46,591 bases of DNA from Rubritepida sp. (lineage in GTDB: Bacteria > Pseudomonadota > Alphaproteobacteria > Acetobacterales > Acetobacteraceae). Made by a program: the position numbers and the translations under genes. Positions 18,649 to 27,046 of the stretch are shown here, in pieces. The stretch spans positions 1 to 46,591 of the forward strand of contig JAQGHY010000189.1 in assembly GCA_028291455.1 (NCBI GenBank), in the 5' to 3' direction. The notes under the pieces are model-generated. The model did no database searches, was not told where the DNA came from, and was given only the letters and a program-made list of their open reading frames with translations. The stretch's first letter is position 1; the number at the start of each line of letters is the position of its first letter.

Positions 18649-20654
18649 GGGATCCGATATTGCCGGTGCTGGAGGTCGAGGATCTCCGCACCGTGTTCCT
18701 CACCGATGCAGGCGCTGTGCGCGCGGTGGACGGCGTGTCCTTCACCGTCGGCGCTGGCGAGACGCTTGGCATCGTGGGCGAGAGTGGCTCGGGCAAGAGC
18801 GTGACGGCGCTCTCGCTGATGCGGCTGCTGGAGGAGCCGGCGCGCATCATCGGCGGCACCGTCCGCTTCCAGGGCCGCGACGTTCTGGCGATGTCCGGCG
18901 AGGAGCTGCGCAACTGGCGCGGCGATCGTGCCGCCATGGTCTTCCAGGATCCTATGACCGGGCTGAACCCCGTCATCCGCATCCTGCGCCAGGTGACGGA
19001 GCACATGGTCTCGCACGGCCGCCAGACGCCGGCGAGCGCGAAGCTGCGCGCCGTGGACCTGTTGCGCCGGATGGGCGTGGCCGCGCCGGAGCGTGCGGCG
19101 GCCTCCTTCCCGCATCAATTCTCCGGTGGCATGCGCCAGCGGGTGATGCTGGCGATCGGAGTCGCCAACGATCCCGTGCTGCTGATCGCGGACGAGCCGA
19201 CGACGGCGCTGGACGTGACGATCCAGGCGCAGATCCTCGACCTGATGCGCGGGCTGAACCGGGAGTTCGGGACGGCCATCGTGCTCATCTCGCACGACCT
19301 CGGCGTCATCGGCACGGTCTGCCGCCGCGTCGCCGTGATGTATGCCGGCGAGATCGTGGAGGAGGCCGAGACCGCTGCCGTCCTTACCGATCCGCGCCAT
19401 CCCTATGCCTGGGCGCTGGTCAATGCCGTGCCGCGGCTGGACAGCCCGGCGGGCGCCCGGCTGGTCTCCATCGAAGGCGGGCCGCCCAATGCCTTGGACC
19501 CGCCGCCCGGCTGCCGATTCGCGGCTCGCTGCCCCTTCAAGATCGCCCGCTGCGAGACGGATCATCCGCCGCTGATCGAGGTCGCGCCCGGCCGCCGCGC
19601 TCGCTGCTGGGTCACGCAGGACGGCCGCCCCCTGCCCCCGCCGCCGATCGCCGCGCAAGCCGCATTGCGCGAGCCGGCGCCCGAGGAGCGGCCGCTGCTG
19701 GAGGCGGAGAACCTGGTCAAGCACTTCCCGCTCGGGCGCCTCGGCTTCTTCGGCCCGGTGCCGGTCGTGCATGCGGTGAACGGCGTGGATCTCCGCCTGC
19801 GCCGCGGCGAGGCGCTGGGCATCGTCGGCGAGAGCGGCTGCGGCAAGTCGACCCTGGCGCGGCTGGTGACGCGGCTGCATGCGCCGACCTCCGGCACGCT
19901 GCGCTTCGACGGGCAGAACATCACGAACTTCTCGGCGGCCGAAATGCGGCCCTTGCGGCCGCGCATGGGGATGGTCTTCCAGGATCCCTACGCCTCGCTG
20001 AACCCGCGCATGACGGTCGGCGAGGCGCTGGCCGAGCCCCTGCTGGCGCATGGCCGCGTCGCGACCAAGGCCGAGGCGCGCGGGCGCGTTCTGGACCTCA
20101 TGGCAACCGTCGGCCTCAAGCCGGAATGGGCCGAGCGCTTTCCCCACGAATTCTCCGGCGGCCAGCGCCAGCGCGTCTCCATCGCGCGCTCGCTGGCGCT
20201 GGAGCCGGACCTGTTGGTGGCGGACGAGCCGGTCTCGGCGCTCGACGTGAATGTGCAGGCGCAGGTGCTGAACCTGATGCTGGACCTGCGCGCGCGACTG
20301 GGACTTTCCTACCTGTTCATCGCCCATGACCTCGCGGTGGTGCGTGCCTTCTGCGACCGCGTGGCGGTGATGTATCTCGGCCGGATCGTCGAGGAGGGAC
20401 CAGCGCTGGAGCTCTTCGCCGAGCCACTGCACCCCTACACCGTCGCGCTGACCTCGGCCGTGCCCGAGCCGGGGCGCGAACGCGTCGTGTTGCGGGGCGA
20501 GCCGCCTTCGACCCTGTCGCTACCGAATGGCTGCGCCTTCCGGGCACGTTGCCCTGTTGCGCGGCCGGTCTGCGCGGAGGCAAGGCCGCCGCTGGCCGAG
20601 GTAGCGCCCGGCCGTCGCGTGGCCTGCCACTTCCCGGGTTCGTTTCAGGCCTGA
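18645..20654 (+). CDS. Fused double ATP-binding protein of the peptide/opine ABC importer
   Basis: The 669-residue protein holds two full ABC ATPase domains in one chain, corresponding to DppD and DppF (as in GsiA-type proteins). Domain 1 has GESGSGKS, signature FSGGMRQRV and ADEPTTALD. Domain 2 has GESGCGKS, signature FSGGQRQRV and ADEPVSALD. Each domain ends in an oligopeptide-type extension with a Cys-containing RFAARCPF / RARCPV segment, which in such transporters can hold an Fe-S cluster or zinc. The GTG start at 18645 overlaps the permease stop by 4 bp. The protein would energise the importer formed with the two permeases and the binding protein. Confidence 0.94.
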   Translation: MRDPILPVLEVEDLRTVFLTDAGAVRAVDGVSFTVGAGETLGIVGESGSGKSVTALSLMRLLEEPARIIGGTVRFQGRDVLAMSGEELRNWRGDRAAMVFQDPMTGLNPVIRILRQVTEHMVSHGRQTPASAKLRAVDLLRRMGVAAPERAAASFPHQFSGGMRQRVMLAIGVANDPVLLIADEPTTALDVTIQAQILDLMRGLNREFGTAIVLISHDLGVIGTVCRRVAVMYAGEIVEEAETAAVLTDPRHPYAWALVNAVPRLDSPAGARLVSIEGGPPNALDPPPGCRFAARCPFKIARCETDHPPLIEVAPGRRARCWVTQDGRPLPPPPIAAQAALREPAPEERPLLEAENLVKHFPLGRLGFFGPVPVVHAVNGVDLRLRRGEALGIVGESGCGKSTLARLVTRLHAPTSGTLRFDGQNITNFSAAEMRPLRPRMGMVFQDPYASLNPRMTVGEALAEPLLAHGRVATKAEARGRVLDLMATVGLKPEWAERFPHEFSGGQRQRVSIARSLALEPDLLVADEPVSALDVNVQAQVLNLMLDLRARLGLSYLFIAHDLAVVRAFCDRVAVMYLGRIVEEGPALELFAEPLHPYTVALTSAVPEPGRERVVLRGEPPSTLSLPNGCAFRARCPVARPVCAEARPPLAEVAPGRRVACHFPGSFQA

Positions 20655-20660
20655 AGCCGC

Positions 20661-21047
20661 CTAGCGGCGCGTCTCGACCTGCCGCCGCCGCAGGTCATAG
20701 ACCATCTGGCATTCCCCGCGCCCAGGATGCGTCCCGGTGAACCGGCGGGCATTGTTCGGCCCTTCGAAGATCTGTCCGGTGCCTTCCCCGAACAGACCCA
20801 GCCTTGGCAGGGCGACCGCACCCGTGGGGCTGACCGTGGCTTCGATCGGCGCATCACCGAGCATGCCCGGGATGGTCATCGTGGAACCGTGCAGCTCCGC
20901 CACCACACGCTGCTGGCCGGTGCGGCCGGTGCGACGGCACTCCTGGGCACGGAACCCGTCATAGCTTCCGTCATGCGGTCCCGAACGCTGAGCCTGCGCT
21001 GGAAAGCCGAAAAATATCGCCAGGACGGCAAGCAGGAGGACGTGCAT
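20661..21047 (-). CDS. Secreted hypothetical protein with two cysteines
   Basis: The 128-residue product starts with a clear Sec signal peptide (MHVLLLAVLAIFFGFPAQAQ, cleavage after AQA). The mature part of about 108 residues has two Cys residues (in AQECRR and GRGECQ) that could form a disulfide, and Gly-rich beta-like sequence. I do not recognise a named family. The gene begins 3 bp after the parC stop on the same strand, so it is probably co-transcribed. It is convergent with the ABC importer operon, with only 6 bp between the stop codons. Confidence 0.75.
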   Translation of the reverse strand: MHVLLLAVLAIFFGFPAQAQRSGPHDGSYDGFRAQECRRTGRTGQQRVVAELHGSTMTIPGMLGDAPIEATVSPTGAVALPRLGLFGEGTGQIFEGPNNARRFTGTHPGRGECQMVYDLRRRQVETRR

Positions 21048-21050
21048 GTA

Positions 21051-23291
21051 TCAGTTTCCGAAGCGGTTGGTGCGTGGAAAGCCATTGGGCGGAAGCTTGC
21101 CGGCCCCGGCGCGGTTGCCGCGCCAGGTGTCCAGCTCCGTCTCGGTGCGGGTGCGGTCGCCGAGGCGCCAAGTGAGGCCCTCGGCACCGGAGAAGACCTT
21201 GGCATCGGCCATGCCGCCGTCCTTGTAGGTTTGCAGCTGCACGCCACGGCCGCGCGTCATCACGGGCAGCTGCTCGACGGGGAAGATCAGCAGTTTGCGA
21301 TTGTCGCCGAGCACCGCGACGAGATCCCCCTCCGCCGGTGCGCAAAGGGCGGCGCGGGCGGTGCCCTCCAATACCATGACTTGCTTACCGGTCCGTTTCT
21401 CCGCGGTGAGTTCGGCGCCATCGATGAGGAAGCCCTTCCCGTCCGTCGCCGCCACGAGGAATTTTCCGCCGTCGACCGGCTGGAACATGGCCAGCACATT
21501 GTCCTCGTTGGGGAGGTCCACGATGAGGCGGAGCGGCTGGCCGTCGCCACGCCCGCGCGGCAGCGTGTCGGCGCGCAGCGTGTAGGCTTTGCCGTTGCTG
21601 GTGAAGATGACGAGGCGGTCGGTGCTCTGCGCATGCAGGCGGAAGGCCAGATCGTCGCCCTCCTTAAAGCGGAGCTCGGCCTCCTCGGCGAGGTGGCCCT
21701 TCAGCGCGCGGATCCAGCCTTTCTCGGAGAGCACGATAGTCAGCGGCTCGCGCTCGATGAAGGCGCTTTCGTCGACGATCACGGCCGGCATGCCCGAGCC
21801 AATCGCGGTGCGGCGGTCGCCTAGAGGGCCGGAGCCGAATTTCTTCCGCGCCTCCTCGACTTCTTTCCCGATCGCGTTCCAGCGCTTCGTCTCGCTGCCG
21901 ATCAGGCCCTGGAGCTGCTTCTGCTCCTTGGTCAGCTTGTCGTGCTCGCGGCGAATTTCCATCTCTTCAAGCTTGCGCAGCGCGCGCAGCCGCATGTTGA
22001 GGATGGCCTCGGCCTGCACTTCAGTCAGGTCGAAGCGCGCCATGAGCTTCACGCGCGGCTCGTCCTCGGTGCGGATGATGCGGATCACCTCGTCGAGGTT
22101 GAGGTAGGCGATCAGGTAGCCTTCCAGCACCTCCAGCCGCCGCGCGATGGCGGCGAGCCGATGGTTGGTCCGGCGCACCAGCACCACGTGGCGGTGGTCG
22201 AGCCAGGCGCGCAGCACCTCGCGCAGGCTCATCACGCGCGGAATGCGGCTCGCATCCAGCACGTTCATGTTGAGGCTGAAGCGGCTCTCCAGCTGGGTGG
22301 CGCGGAACAGCGTTTCCATCAGCACGGCAGGTTCCACCGTGCGATTGCGCGGCTCCAGCACCAGGCGGACGGCCTCGGTGCTTTCGTCGCGGACGTCGGC
22401 CAGCAGCGGGAGCTTCTTCTCCTCCAGCAGCAGGGCGATCTGCTCGATCAGGCGTGACTTGGCGACCTGGTAGGGAATCTCCGTGACGACGATGTTCCAG
22501 GCTCCGGCCTTGCCCTTCTCGACCTCCCATTTGGCGCGCAGCCGGAAGCCACCGCGGCCGGTCTCATAGGCTTCGGCGATGGCGGCCGCGCTTTCCACCA
22601 GCACGCCACCCGTCGGGAAATCCGGGCCAGGGACGTGCTTCAGCAGGTCGGCATTGGTCGCATTCGGGTTGGCGATGAGCTCCAGCGCCGCGGCGCAAAG
22701 TTCGCCCGCATTGTGCGGCGGAATGCTCGTCGCCATGCCGACGGCGATGCCGTTGGCGCCGTTGGCCAGCAGGTTCGGGAAGGCCCCGGGGAGCACCACC
22801 GGCTCCTTGTCCTCGCCGTCATAGGTCGCCCGGAAATCGACCGAATCCTCATCGATCCCGGCGAGCAGCGCCTGCGCGACCTCGGTCAGCCGCGCCTCGG
22901 TGTAGCGCATGGCCGCGGCGTTATCGCCGTCGATATTGCCGAAGTTCCCCTGGCCCTCGACCAGCGTGTAGCGCGCGGCGAATTCCTGCGCCTGCCGGAC
23001 CAGCGCATCATAGATCGAGCTGTCGCCATGCGGGTGGTCCTTGCCCATCACGTCTCCGACGATGCGGGCACATTTCTTGAAGCCCGAGGCGGGGTCGAGC
23101 TTGAGCTGATGCATCGCCCAAAGCAGGCGGCGGTGGACAGGCTTCAGCCCATCACGCACATCCGGCAGCGAACGCGCCATGATGGTGGACATGGCATAGG
23201 CGAGGTAGCGTTCGCTCAGCGCCTCGCTGAGGCGGGTGTCGCGAATTTCGCCGCCTTCCTTGGGGCCCTTCGGGATGATGTCGTCAGGCAT
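21051..23291 (-). CDS. parC: DNA topoisomerase IV subunit A
   Basis: The 746-residue protein breaks and rejoins DNA to decatenate daughter chromosomes, together with ParE (not in the window). The N-terminal breakage-reunion domain shows [14 protein letters not shown], the HPHGD block and the catalytic Tyr in AMRYTEARL. In the quinolone-resistance region the sequence is GDSSIYDAL: Ser at the position of E. coli Ser80, and Asp at that of Glu84. A shorter C-terminal beta-pinwheel region distinguishes it from GyrA; the GyrA box is not evident. ATG at 23291 is chosen; a GTG two codons earlier is possible. The start overlaps the recO 3' end by 8 bp. Confidence 0.93.
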   Translation of the reverse strand: MPDDIIPKGPKEGGEIRDTRLSEALSERYLAYAMSTIMARSLPDVRDGLKPVHRRLLWAMHQLKLDPASGFKKCARIVGDVMGKDHPHGDSSIYDALVRQAQEFAARYTLVEGQGNFGNIDGDNAAAMRYTEARLTEVAQALLAGIDEDSVDFRATYDGEDKEPVVLPGAFPNLLANGANGIAVGMATSIPPHNAGELCAAALELIANPNATNADLLKHVPGPDFPTGGVLVESAAAIAEAYETGRGGFRLRAKWEVEKGKAGAWNIVVTEIPYQVAKSRLIEQIALLLEEKKLPLLADVRDESTEAVRLVLEPRNRTVEPAVLMETLFRATQLESRFSLNMNVLDASRIPRVMSLREVLRAWLDHRHVVLVRRTNHRLAAIARRLEVLEGYLIAYLNLDEVIRIIRTEDEPRVKLMARFDLTEVQAEAILNMRLRALRKLEEMEIRREHDKLTKEQKQLQGLIGSETKRWNAIGKEVEEARKKFGSGPLGDRRTAIGSGMPAVIVDESAFIEREPLTIVLSEKGWIRALKGHLAEEAELRFKEGDDLAFRLHAQSTDRLVIFTSNGKAYTLRADTLPRGRGDGQPLRLIVDLPNEDNVLAMFQPVDGGKFLVAATDGKGFLIDGAELTAEKRTGKQVMVLEGTARAALCAPAEGDLVAVLGDNRKLLIFPVEQLPVMTRGRGVQLQTYKDGGMADAKVFSGAEGLTWRLGDRTRTETELDTWRGNRAGAGKLPPNGFPRTNRFGN

Positions 23292-24036
23292 TCTCACTCG
23301 GTCCCGTCATGGTGGTAAGGCGGTCCTGCAGCATTTCCCGCGCCGAGGGCAGCGGGCGGTGCTGGTGGCCGAAGGCGTCGCGGGCGAGGAAGAAGCCCGT
23401 CAGCCGGAGTCCCGCAAGCCATTCCTTCGCGTCAGAGGCTTGCGCGTCGTCTCGCAGGAAGGCCGGCAGCGGCAGGAGGCGATCCGCATAAGGCGACCCT
23501 GCCGCTTCGCTCACCGCACGGCCGGATTTCGGCGAGACCCAGACCAGGCCTTCCGTCGCCCCGCTGGCGGCACAGCTGGTCAGGTCCAGGCCATAGCCGA
23601 GTTCCGCCAGCAGCGCGGCCTCCCAATGAACCAGCAGCGGCAAAGCGTGCTCCGGCCCGCGCGCCAGCGCGGCGATAACACGGACGAGGCCGTGGAAGCA
23701 GGCGGGATGCGCCTCGCGCTCGGGCAGCGCGCCCTCGGCCACGGCGCAGGCGGCGGTCAGCACGGCGAGCGCCAGCGGATCGTCCAGGGCGGCGGAGGCG
23801 GCGGCATGCACCATCTCGCCGGAAATGTGCCCGAGCTGATCGGGTAGCCGTGCAATCCACCGCGCCTCGACCAGATTGCCCGGCTGCCAGAGCGCCGCCT
23901 GCCCGCGTGAGGCGCCGCCCTTGGCGAGGCCGGCATGGCGGCCCTGCGCCTCGGTCAGCAGCGTGACGACGGCACCGCCCTCGCCATGCTGGCGCACGGC
24001 CAGCACGATGGCCGGCGCCAACCACTCGACGGTCAT
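23284..24036 (-). CDS. recO: DNA repair protein RecO
   Basis: The 250-residue protein matches RecO, which with RecR loads RecA on SSB-coated single-stranded DNA. An N-terminal OB-fold is indicated by [19 protein letters not shown] and the following GLAKG; the helical C-terminal part has FFLARDAFG near the end. The usual RecO zinc cysteines are not complete (a lone Cys pair at AACAVAE and PACFHG, and one in LTSCAA). The ATG at 24036 is supported by GAGGG 7 nt upstream; a longer frame to 24063 lacks this. Its end overlaps parC. Placement after era is the common rnc-era-recO arrangement. Confidence 0.9.
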   Translation of the reverse strand: MTVEWLAPAIVLAVRQHGEGGAVVTLLTEAQGRHAGLAKGGASRGQAALWQPGNLVEARWIARLPDQLGHISGEMVHAAASAALDDPLALAVLTAACAVAEGALPEREAHPACFHGLVRVIAALARGPEHALPLLVHWEAALLAELGYGLDLTSCAASGATEGLVWVSPKSGRAVSEAAGSPYADRLLPLPAFLRDDAQASDAKEWLAGLRLTGFFLARDAFGHQHRPLPSAREMLQDRLTTMTGPSENA

Positions 24037-24096
24037 ACGTTTGCCCTCAGGCGCCGCAGGCATGGAGTGCCCGGTGTGACCGGCAGCCCCCGAGCG

Positions 24097-24115
24097 CCGC
24101 CCGCTTTGCGGGCGG
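24097..24115. repeat. Perfect GC hairpin between era and recO
   Basis: CCGCCCGC-TTT-GCGGGCGG forms an 8-bp perfect stem with a 3-base loop in the 96-bp era/recO gap. No T-tract follows on either strand, so a classical intrinsic terminator is not supported. It could attenuate transcription or stabilise the era message 3' end. Confidence 0.5.
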
Positions 24116-24132
24116 AGTCCGCCGGCATCTGC

Positions 24133-25113
24133 TCAGGCATCGTCCTCGAGGCCCAGCGCCCGGATCCGGCCGCGCTCCTCGTCCCAGCCCGGGCGCTCCT
24201 TCACGTTCAGGAAGAGGTGGATCGGACGGTCCAGCAGCGCCACCAGCTCAAGGCGGGCTCGCTTGCCGATCTCCTTGATGCGCGCGCCGCCGTCGCCGAT
24301 CAGGATGGCCTTCTGCGTAGCCCGCGCGATGTAGATGGTGCAGTCCACCCGCGCGCTGCCATCCGGCCGCTCCGTCCAGGTCTCGGTCTCAACCGTCGCG
24401 TGGTGCGGCACTTCCTCATGCGTCTGGCGCAGGATCTGCTCGCGCACGACCTCGGCCGCCAGCATGCGGTTGGGCAGGTCGGAGAGCTCGTCCTCGGGGA
24501 ACATCCAGGGGCCGGGCTGCATGGCCTCGGCGAGCTTCGCACGTAACCGGTCCAGACCCTTGTTCTTCTCGGCCGAGATCATGAAGGTCTCGGCGAAGGG
24601 CATCATCTCGTGAAGCTTGGCGGCGAGCGGCAGCAGGATCTCGCGCGGCAGCAGGTCCACCTTGTTCAGCGCGAGCCAGACGACGCGCTTCTGCTCCGCC
24701 AGGCGCTCGATGATGGAGCGCACCGCCTCGGTCAGCCCGCTCTTCACATCGACCACCAGGAGCGAAAAATCGGCGTCCTTGGCGCCGCCCCAGGCGGCCG
24801 AGACCATCGCGCGGTCCAGCCGGCGGCGCGGGGCGAAGATGCCGGGCGTGTCCACCAGGATGATCTGCGCCTCGGCCTCGATCAGCACGGCGCGAACGCG
24901 AAAGCGCGTGGTCTGCGGCTTGGGCGAGACGATGGTGACCTTGGTTCCCGCCATTGCGTTCACCAGGGTGGATTTGCCCGCATTCGGCGCGCCGAGGATC
25001 GCCACGAAGCCGCATCGCTGCTTCTCCATGGGGATGGTCGCCGCAGCCTTAAGCTCGGGCAGAGCGGGGGGCTCGGGCTGAGCCGAAGGCTCGGGCTTGA
25101 TGTCGTCGGTCAT
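24133..25113 (-). CDS. era: GTPase Era
   Basis: The 326-residue protein is the Era GTPase needed for 16S rRNA maturation and 30S assembly. G motifs are visible: GAPNAGKST (G1), DTPG (G3) and NKVD (G4). The C-terminal KH domain carries IGDGGARIKEIG, the RNA-binding GxxG type loop. The N-terminus has an extra segment of roughly 30 residues rich in Pro, Glu and Ala before the GTPase fold, longer than in E. coli Era. The ATG at 25113 overlaps the rnc stop (ATGA), so Era is coupled to RNase III. A longer open frame upstream is a shadow of rnc. Confidence 0.95.
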   Translation of the reverse strand: MTDDIKPEPSAQPEPPALPELKAAATIPMEKQRCGFVAILGAPNAGKSTLVNAMAGTKVTIVSPKPQTTRFRVRAVLIEAEAQIILVDTPGIFAPRRRLDRAMVSAAWGGAKDADFSLLVVDVKSGLTEAVRSIIERLAEQKRVVWLALNKVDLLPREILLPLAAKLHEMMPFAETFMISAEKNKGLDRLRAKLAEAMQPGPWMFPEDELSDLPNRMLAAEVVREQILRQTHEEVPHHATVETETWTERPDGSARVDCTIYIARATQKAILIGDGGARIKEIGKRARLELVALLDRPIHLFLNVKERPGWDEERGRIRALGLEDDA

Positions 25114-25781
25114 TCTTTGATTCCCGCGAGCCACGCTTCGGCCGCCGATTGTTCCGCCGCGCGCTTGCTCTCGCCCATGCCCTCGGCCGCGCGGCCGGCG
25201 GCGAGCACCGTCACCACGAAGACCGGCGCATGCGACGGCCCCGCGACGGAGGTATGTTGATAGTCCGGCAGGCCTAGCCCGCGGCCCAAGGTCCATTCCT
25301 GCAGCCGGTTCTTGGCGCTGACCGGCGGCTTGGCGTCCACCTCGATCGCGGCTGCCCATTCGCGGCGCACAGTAGCCTGTGCCACTGCCAGGCCGCCATC
25401 GATATAGAGCGCGCCCAGCACCGCTTCCAGTGCATCGGCCAAAACCGTCGCCCGCGCCCGCAGCCCGGTGCGCCCTTCCGAGGGCGGCACGCGCAGCGCG
25501 GCGGCCAAGCCCATGCCGTCGGCAATGGGTGCGATGATGTCCTGGGAGCAAAGGGTCGCGAGCCGCTTGCCGAGGTCGCCCTCCCGCTCCTGCGGGAAAC
25601 GTTCTGCCAGCCATTCGGCGATGCAGAGCCCGAGCACCCGGTCGCCCAGGAACTCCAGCCGCTCATTGGAATCGAGCATGCGGCGGCGCGGATCGGCCGC
25701 CGAACGGTGGGTCAGCGCCTGCTCCAGCAGCGCCGGGTCTTTGAAGCGGTGGCCGAGGCGTTCCTGAAGCGTCTTCGTCAT
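25110..25781 (-). CDS. rnc: Ribonuclease III
   Basis: The 223-residue protein cleaves double-stranded RNA, including the rRNA precursor. The catalytic signature NERLEFLGDRVLGL is present, the later acidic block is seen as ADALEAVLGALY, and the C-terminal dsRNA-binding domain begins around residue 150 (KNRLQEW) and ends with KRAAEQSAAEAWL. The ATG at 25781 overlaps the lepB stop by 4 bp. An earlier in-frame start would lie inside lepB and adds no conserved sequence. The order lepB-rnc-era is the common bacterial arrangement. Confidence 0.95.
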   Translation of the reverse strand: MTKTLQERLGHRFKDPALLEQALTHRSAADPRRRMLDSNERLEFLGDRVLGLCIAEWLAERFPQEREGDLGKRLATLCSQDIIAPIADGMGLAAALRVPPSEGRTGLRARATVLADALEAVLGALYIDGGLAVAQATVRREWAAAIEVDAKPPVSAKNRLQEWTLGRGLGLPDYQHTSVAGPSHAPVFVVTVLAAGRAAEGMGESKRAAEQSAAEAWLAGIKE

Positions 25782-26542
25782 CGTACCGCGCTGAACAGGC
25801 GCGAATAACGGATGGCGAAGGGCCAGCCCCAAACCTCCCACCAGCGCGCGCTGCCGTCGACCGAGAAGAAGATGAACTCCGCGCGCCCGACCAGGTTCTC
25901 GACCGGAATGAAGCCGACCGCGCTCGACACGCGGCTGTCGAGGCTGTTGTCCCGGTTGTCGCCCATCGCGAAGACATGGTTGTCGGGGACGCGGAATTCC
26001 TGCGTGTTGTCGAGCGGGCCGTCATTCGACTGCTCGATGATCAAGTGCGAACGCCCGCTCGGCAGGAATTCGCGCAGCAGCTGCACGGTCATACGCGGTC
26101 CGTCGCCCTCCGCCACGTAGGGTCCGAGAGGCTCCAACCGCACGGGCGTGCCGTTCACATGAAGGATGCCGCGGCGGACCTGAATGATGTCCCCGGGCAG
26201 GCCGATGATGCGCTTGATGTAATCTTGCGTCGTGTCGCGCGGCAGCTTGAAGACGGCAACGTCACCGCGCTGCGGCATCGCGCCGAAGATGCGGCCCTCA
26301 AAGAGATTCGGGCTGAAGGGCATCGAATGCCGCGAATAACCGTAGGAATACTTCGAGACGAAGAGGTAGTCGCCGACCAGCAACGTCGGGATCATCGAGC
26401 CCGAGGGGATGTTGAACGGCTCGAAAGCCACGGTGCGAATGCCGATGGCGATCAGCGCGGCGTAGACGACCGTCTTGACGCTCTCAAGCCAGCCGCCCGT
26501 GGTCTTCTTCTTCGCTATCAAGGTGGTGGTGCTTTTCGCCAT
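25778..26542 (-). CDS. lepB: Signal peptidase I
   Basis: The 254-residue inner-membrane protease removes Sec and Tat signal peptides. One N-terminal membrane segment lies at about residues 20-38. The Ser/Lys dyad is seen as Ser49 in PSGSMIPTL and Lys99 in RGDVAVFKLP. The later boxes DYIKRIIGLPGD and MGDNRDNSLDSR are also present. The start codon is ATG at 26542. It begins a run lepB-rnc-era with 4-bp overlaps at each junction. The 57-bp gap to acpS holds no obvious terminator, so the whole series from folK or rpoZ may be one transcript. Confidence 0.95.
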   Translation of the reverse strand: MAKSTTTLIAKKKTTGGWLESVKTVVYAALIAIGIRTVAFEPFNIPSGSMIPTLLVGDYLFVSKYSYGYSRHSMPFSPNLFEGRIFGAMPQRGDVAVFKLPRDTTQDYIKRIIGLPGDIIQVRRGILHVNGTPVRLEPLGPYVAEGDGPRMTVQLLREFLPSGRSHLIIEQSNDGPLDNTQEFRVPDNHVFAMGDNRDNSLDSRVSSAVGFIPVENLVGRAEFIFFSVDGSARWWEVWGWPFAIRYSRLFSAVR

Positions 26543-26599
26543 GGGAGGGGGATTGACCGCGCGGTGAAGCTCGGGATTGAGCCCAGCGCCCGCCCAGTG

Positions 26600-27019
26600 T
26601 CAAGGAAGAGCGGGCTCAAGCCTCACAGCCGAGATGATCACCATGGCACTGGCGTAAGGATACTCGTCGGTCATGGTCAGCGCGATCTCGGCACGGTGAC
26701 CCGCCGGGGTCATGGCCGCGAGGCGCGCCGCGGCACCGCCGGTCAGCTTCAGTGTGGGCTGGCCCGAGGGCAGGTTCACCACGCCGAGGTCCTGCATGAA
26801 GACGCCGGCGCGGAAGCCCGTGCCCAGGGCCTTGCTCGCCGCCTCCTTGGCTGCGAAGCGCTTGGCGTAGGTGCCGGCGCGGATACGCTCCGTCCGGCGC
26901 TCGGCCTTGGCGCGTTCAATGGGGGTGAAGACGCGGGTGAGGAAGCGTTCCCCATGGCGTTCCAGCACGGATTCGATGCGGCGGATGTCGCAAACGTCGT
27001 TGCCGATGCCGAGTATCAT
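26600..27019 (-). CDS. acpS: Holo-[acyl-carrier-protein] synthase
   Basis: The 139-residue enzyme transfers phosphopantetheine from CoA to apo-ACP for fatty acid synthesis. The two magnesium-binding motifs are clear: [13 protein letters not shown] at the N-terminus and [14 protein letters not shown] near residues 55-68. The length is normal for the family (about 125-140). The ATG at 27019 is the only sensible start; a GAGGG sequence sits almost directly on it, closer than usual, so initiation may be weak or coupled to the upstream rsh gene 27 bp away. Its placement next to lepB matches many alphaproteobacteria. Confidence 0.94.
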   Translation of the reverse strand: MILGIGNDVCDIRRIESVLERHGERFLTRVFTPIERAKAERRTERIRAGTYAKRFAAKEAASKALGTGFRAGVFMQDLGVVNLPSGQPTLKLTGGAAARLAAMTPAGHRAEIALTMTDEYPYASAMVIISAVRLEPALP

Positions 27020-27046
27020 GCCCTCAGGCGCCCGGCGGAAATCCTG

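Noticed and set aside
17925-20432. Minus-strand open frame of 835 codons under the importer ATPase
   Set aside because: Antisense shadow; the plus strand has two full ABC domains with normal motifs.
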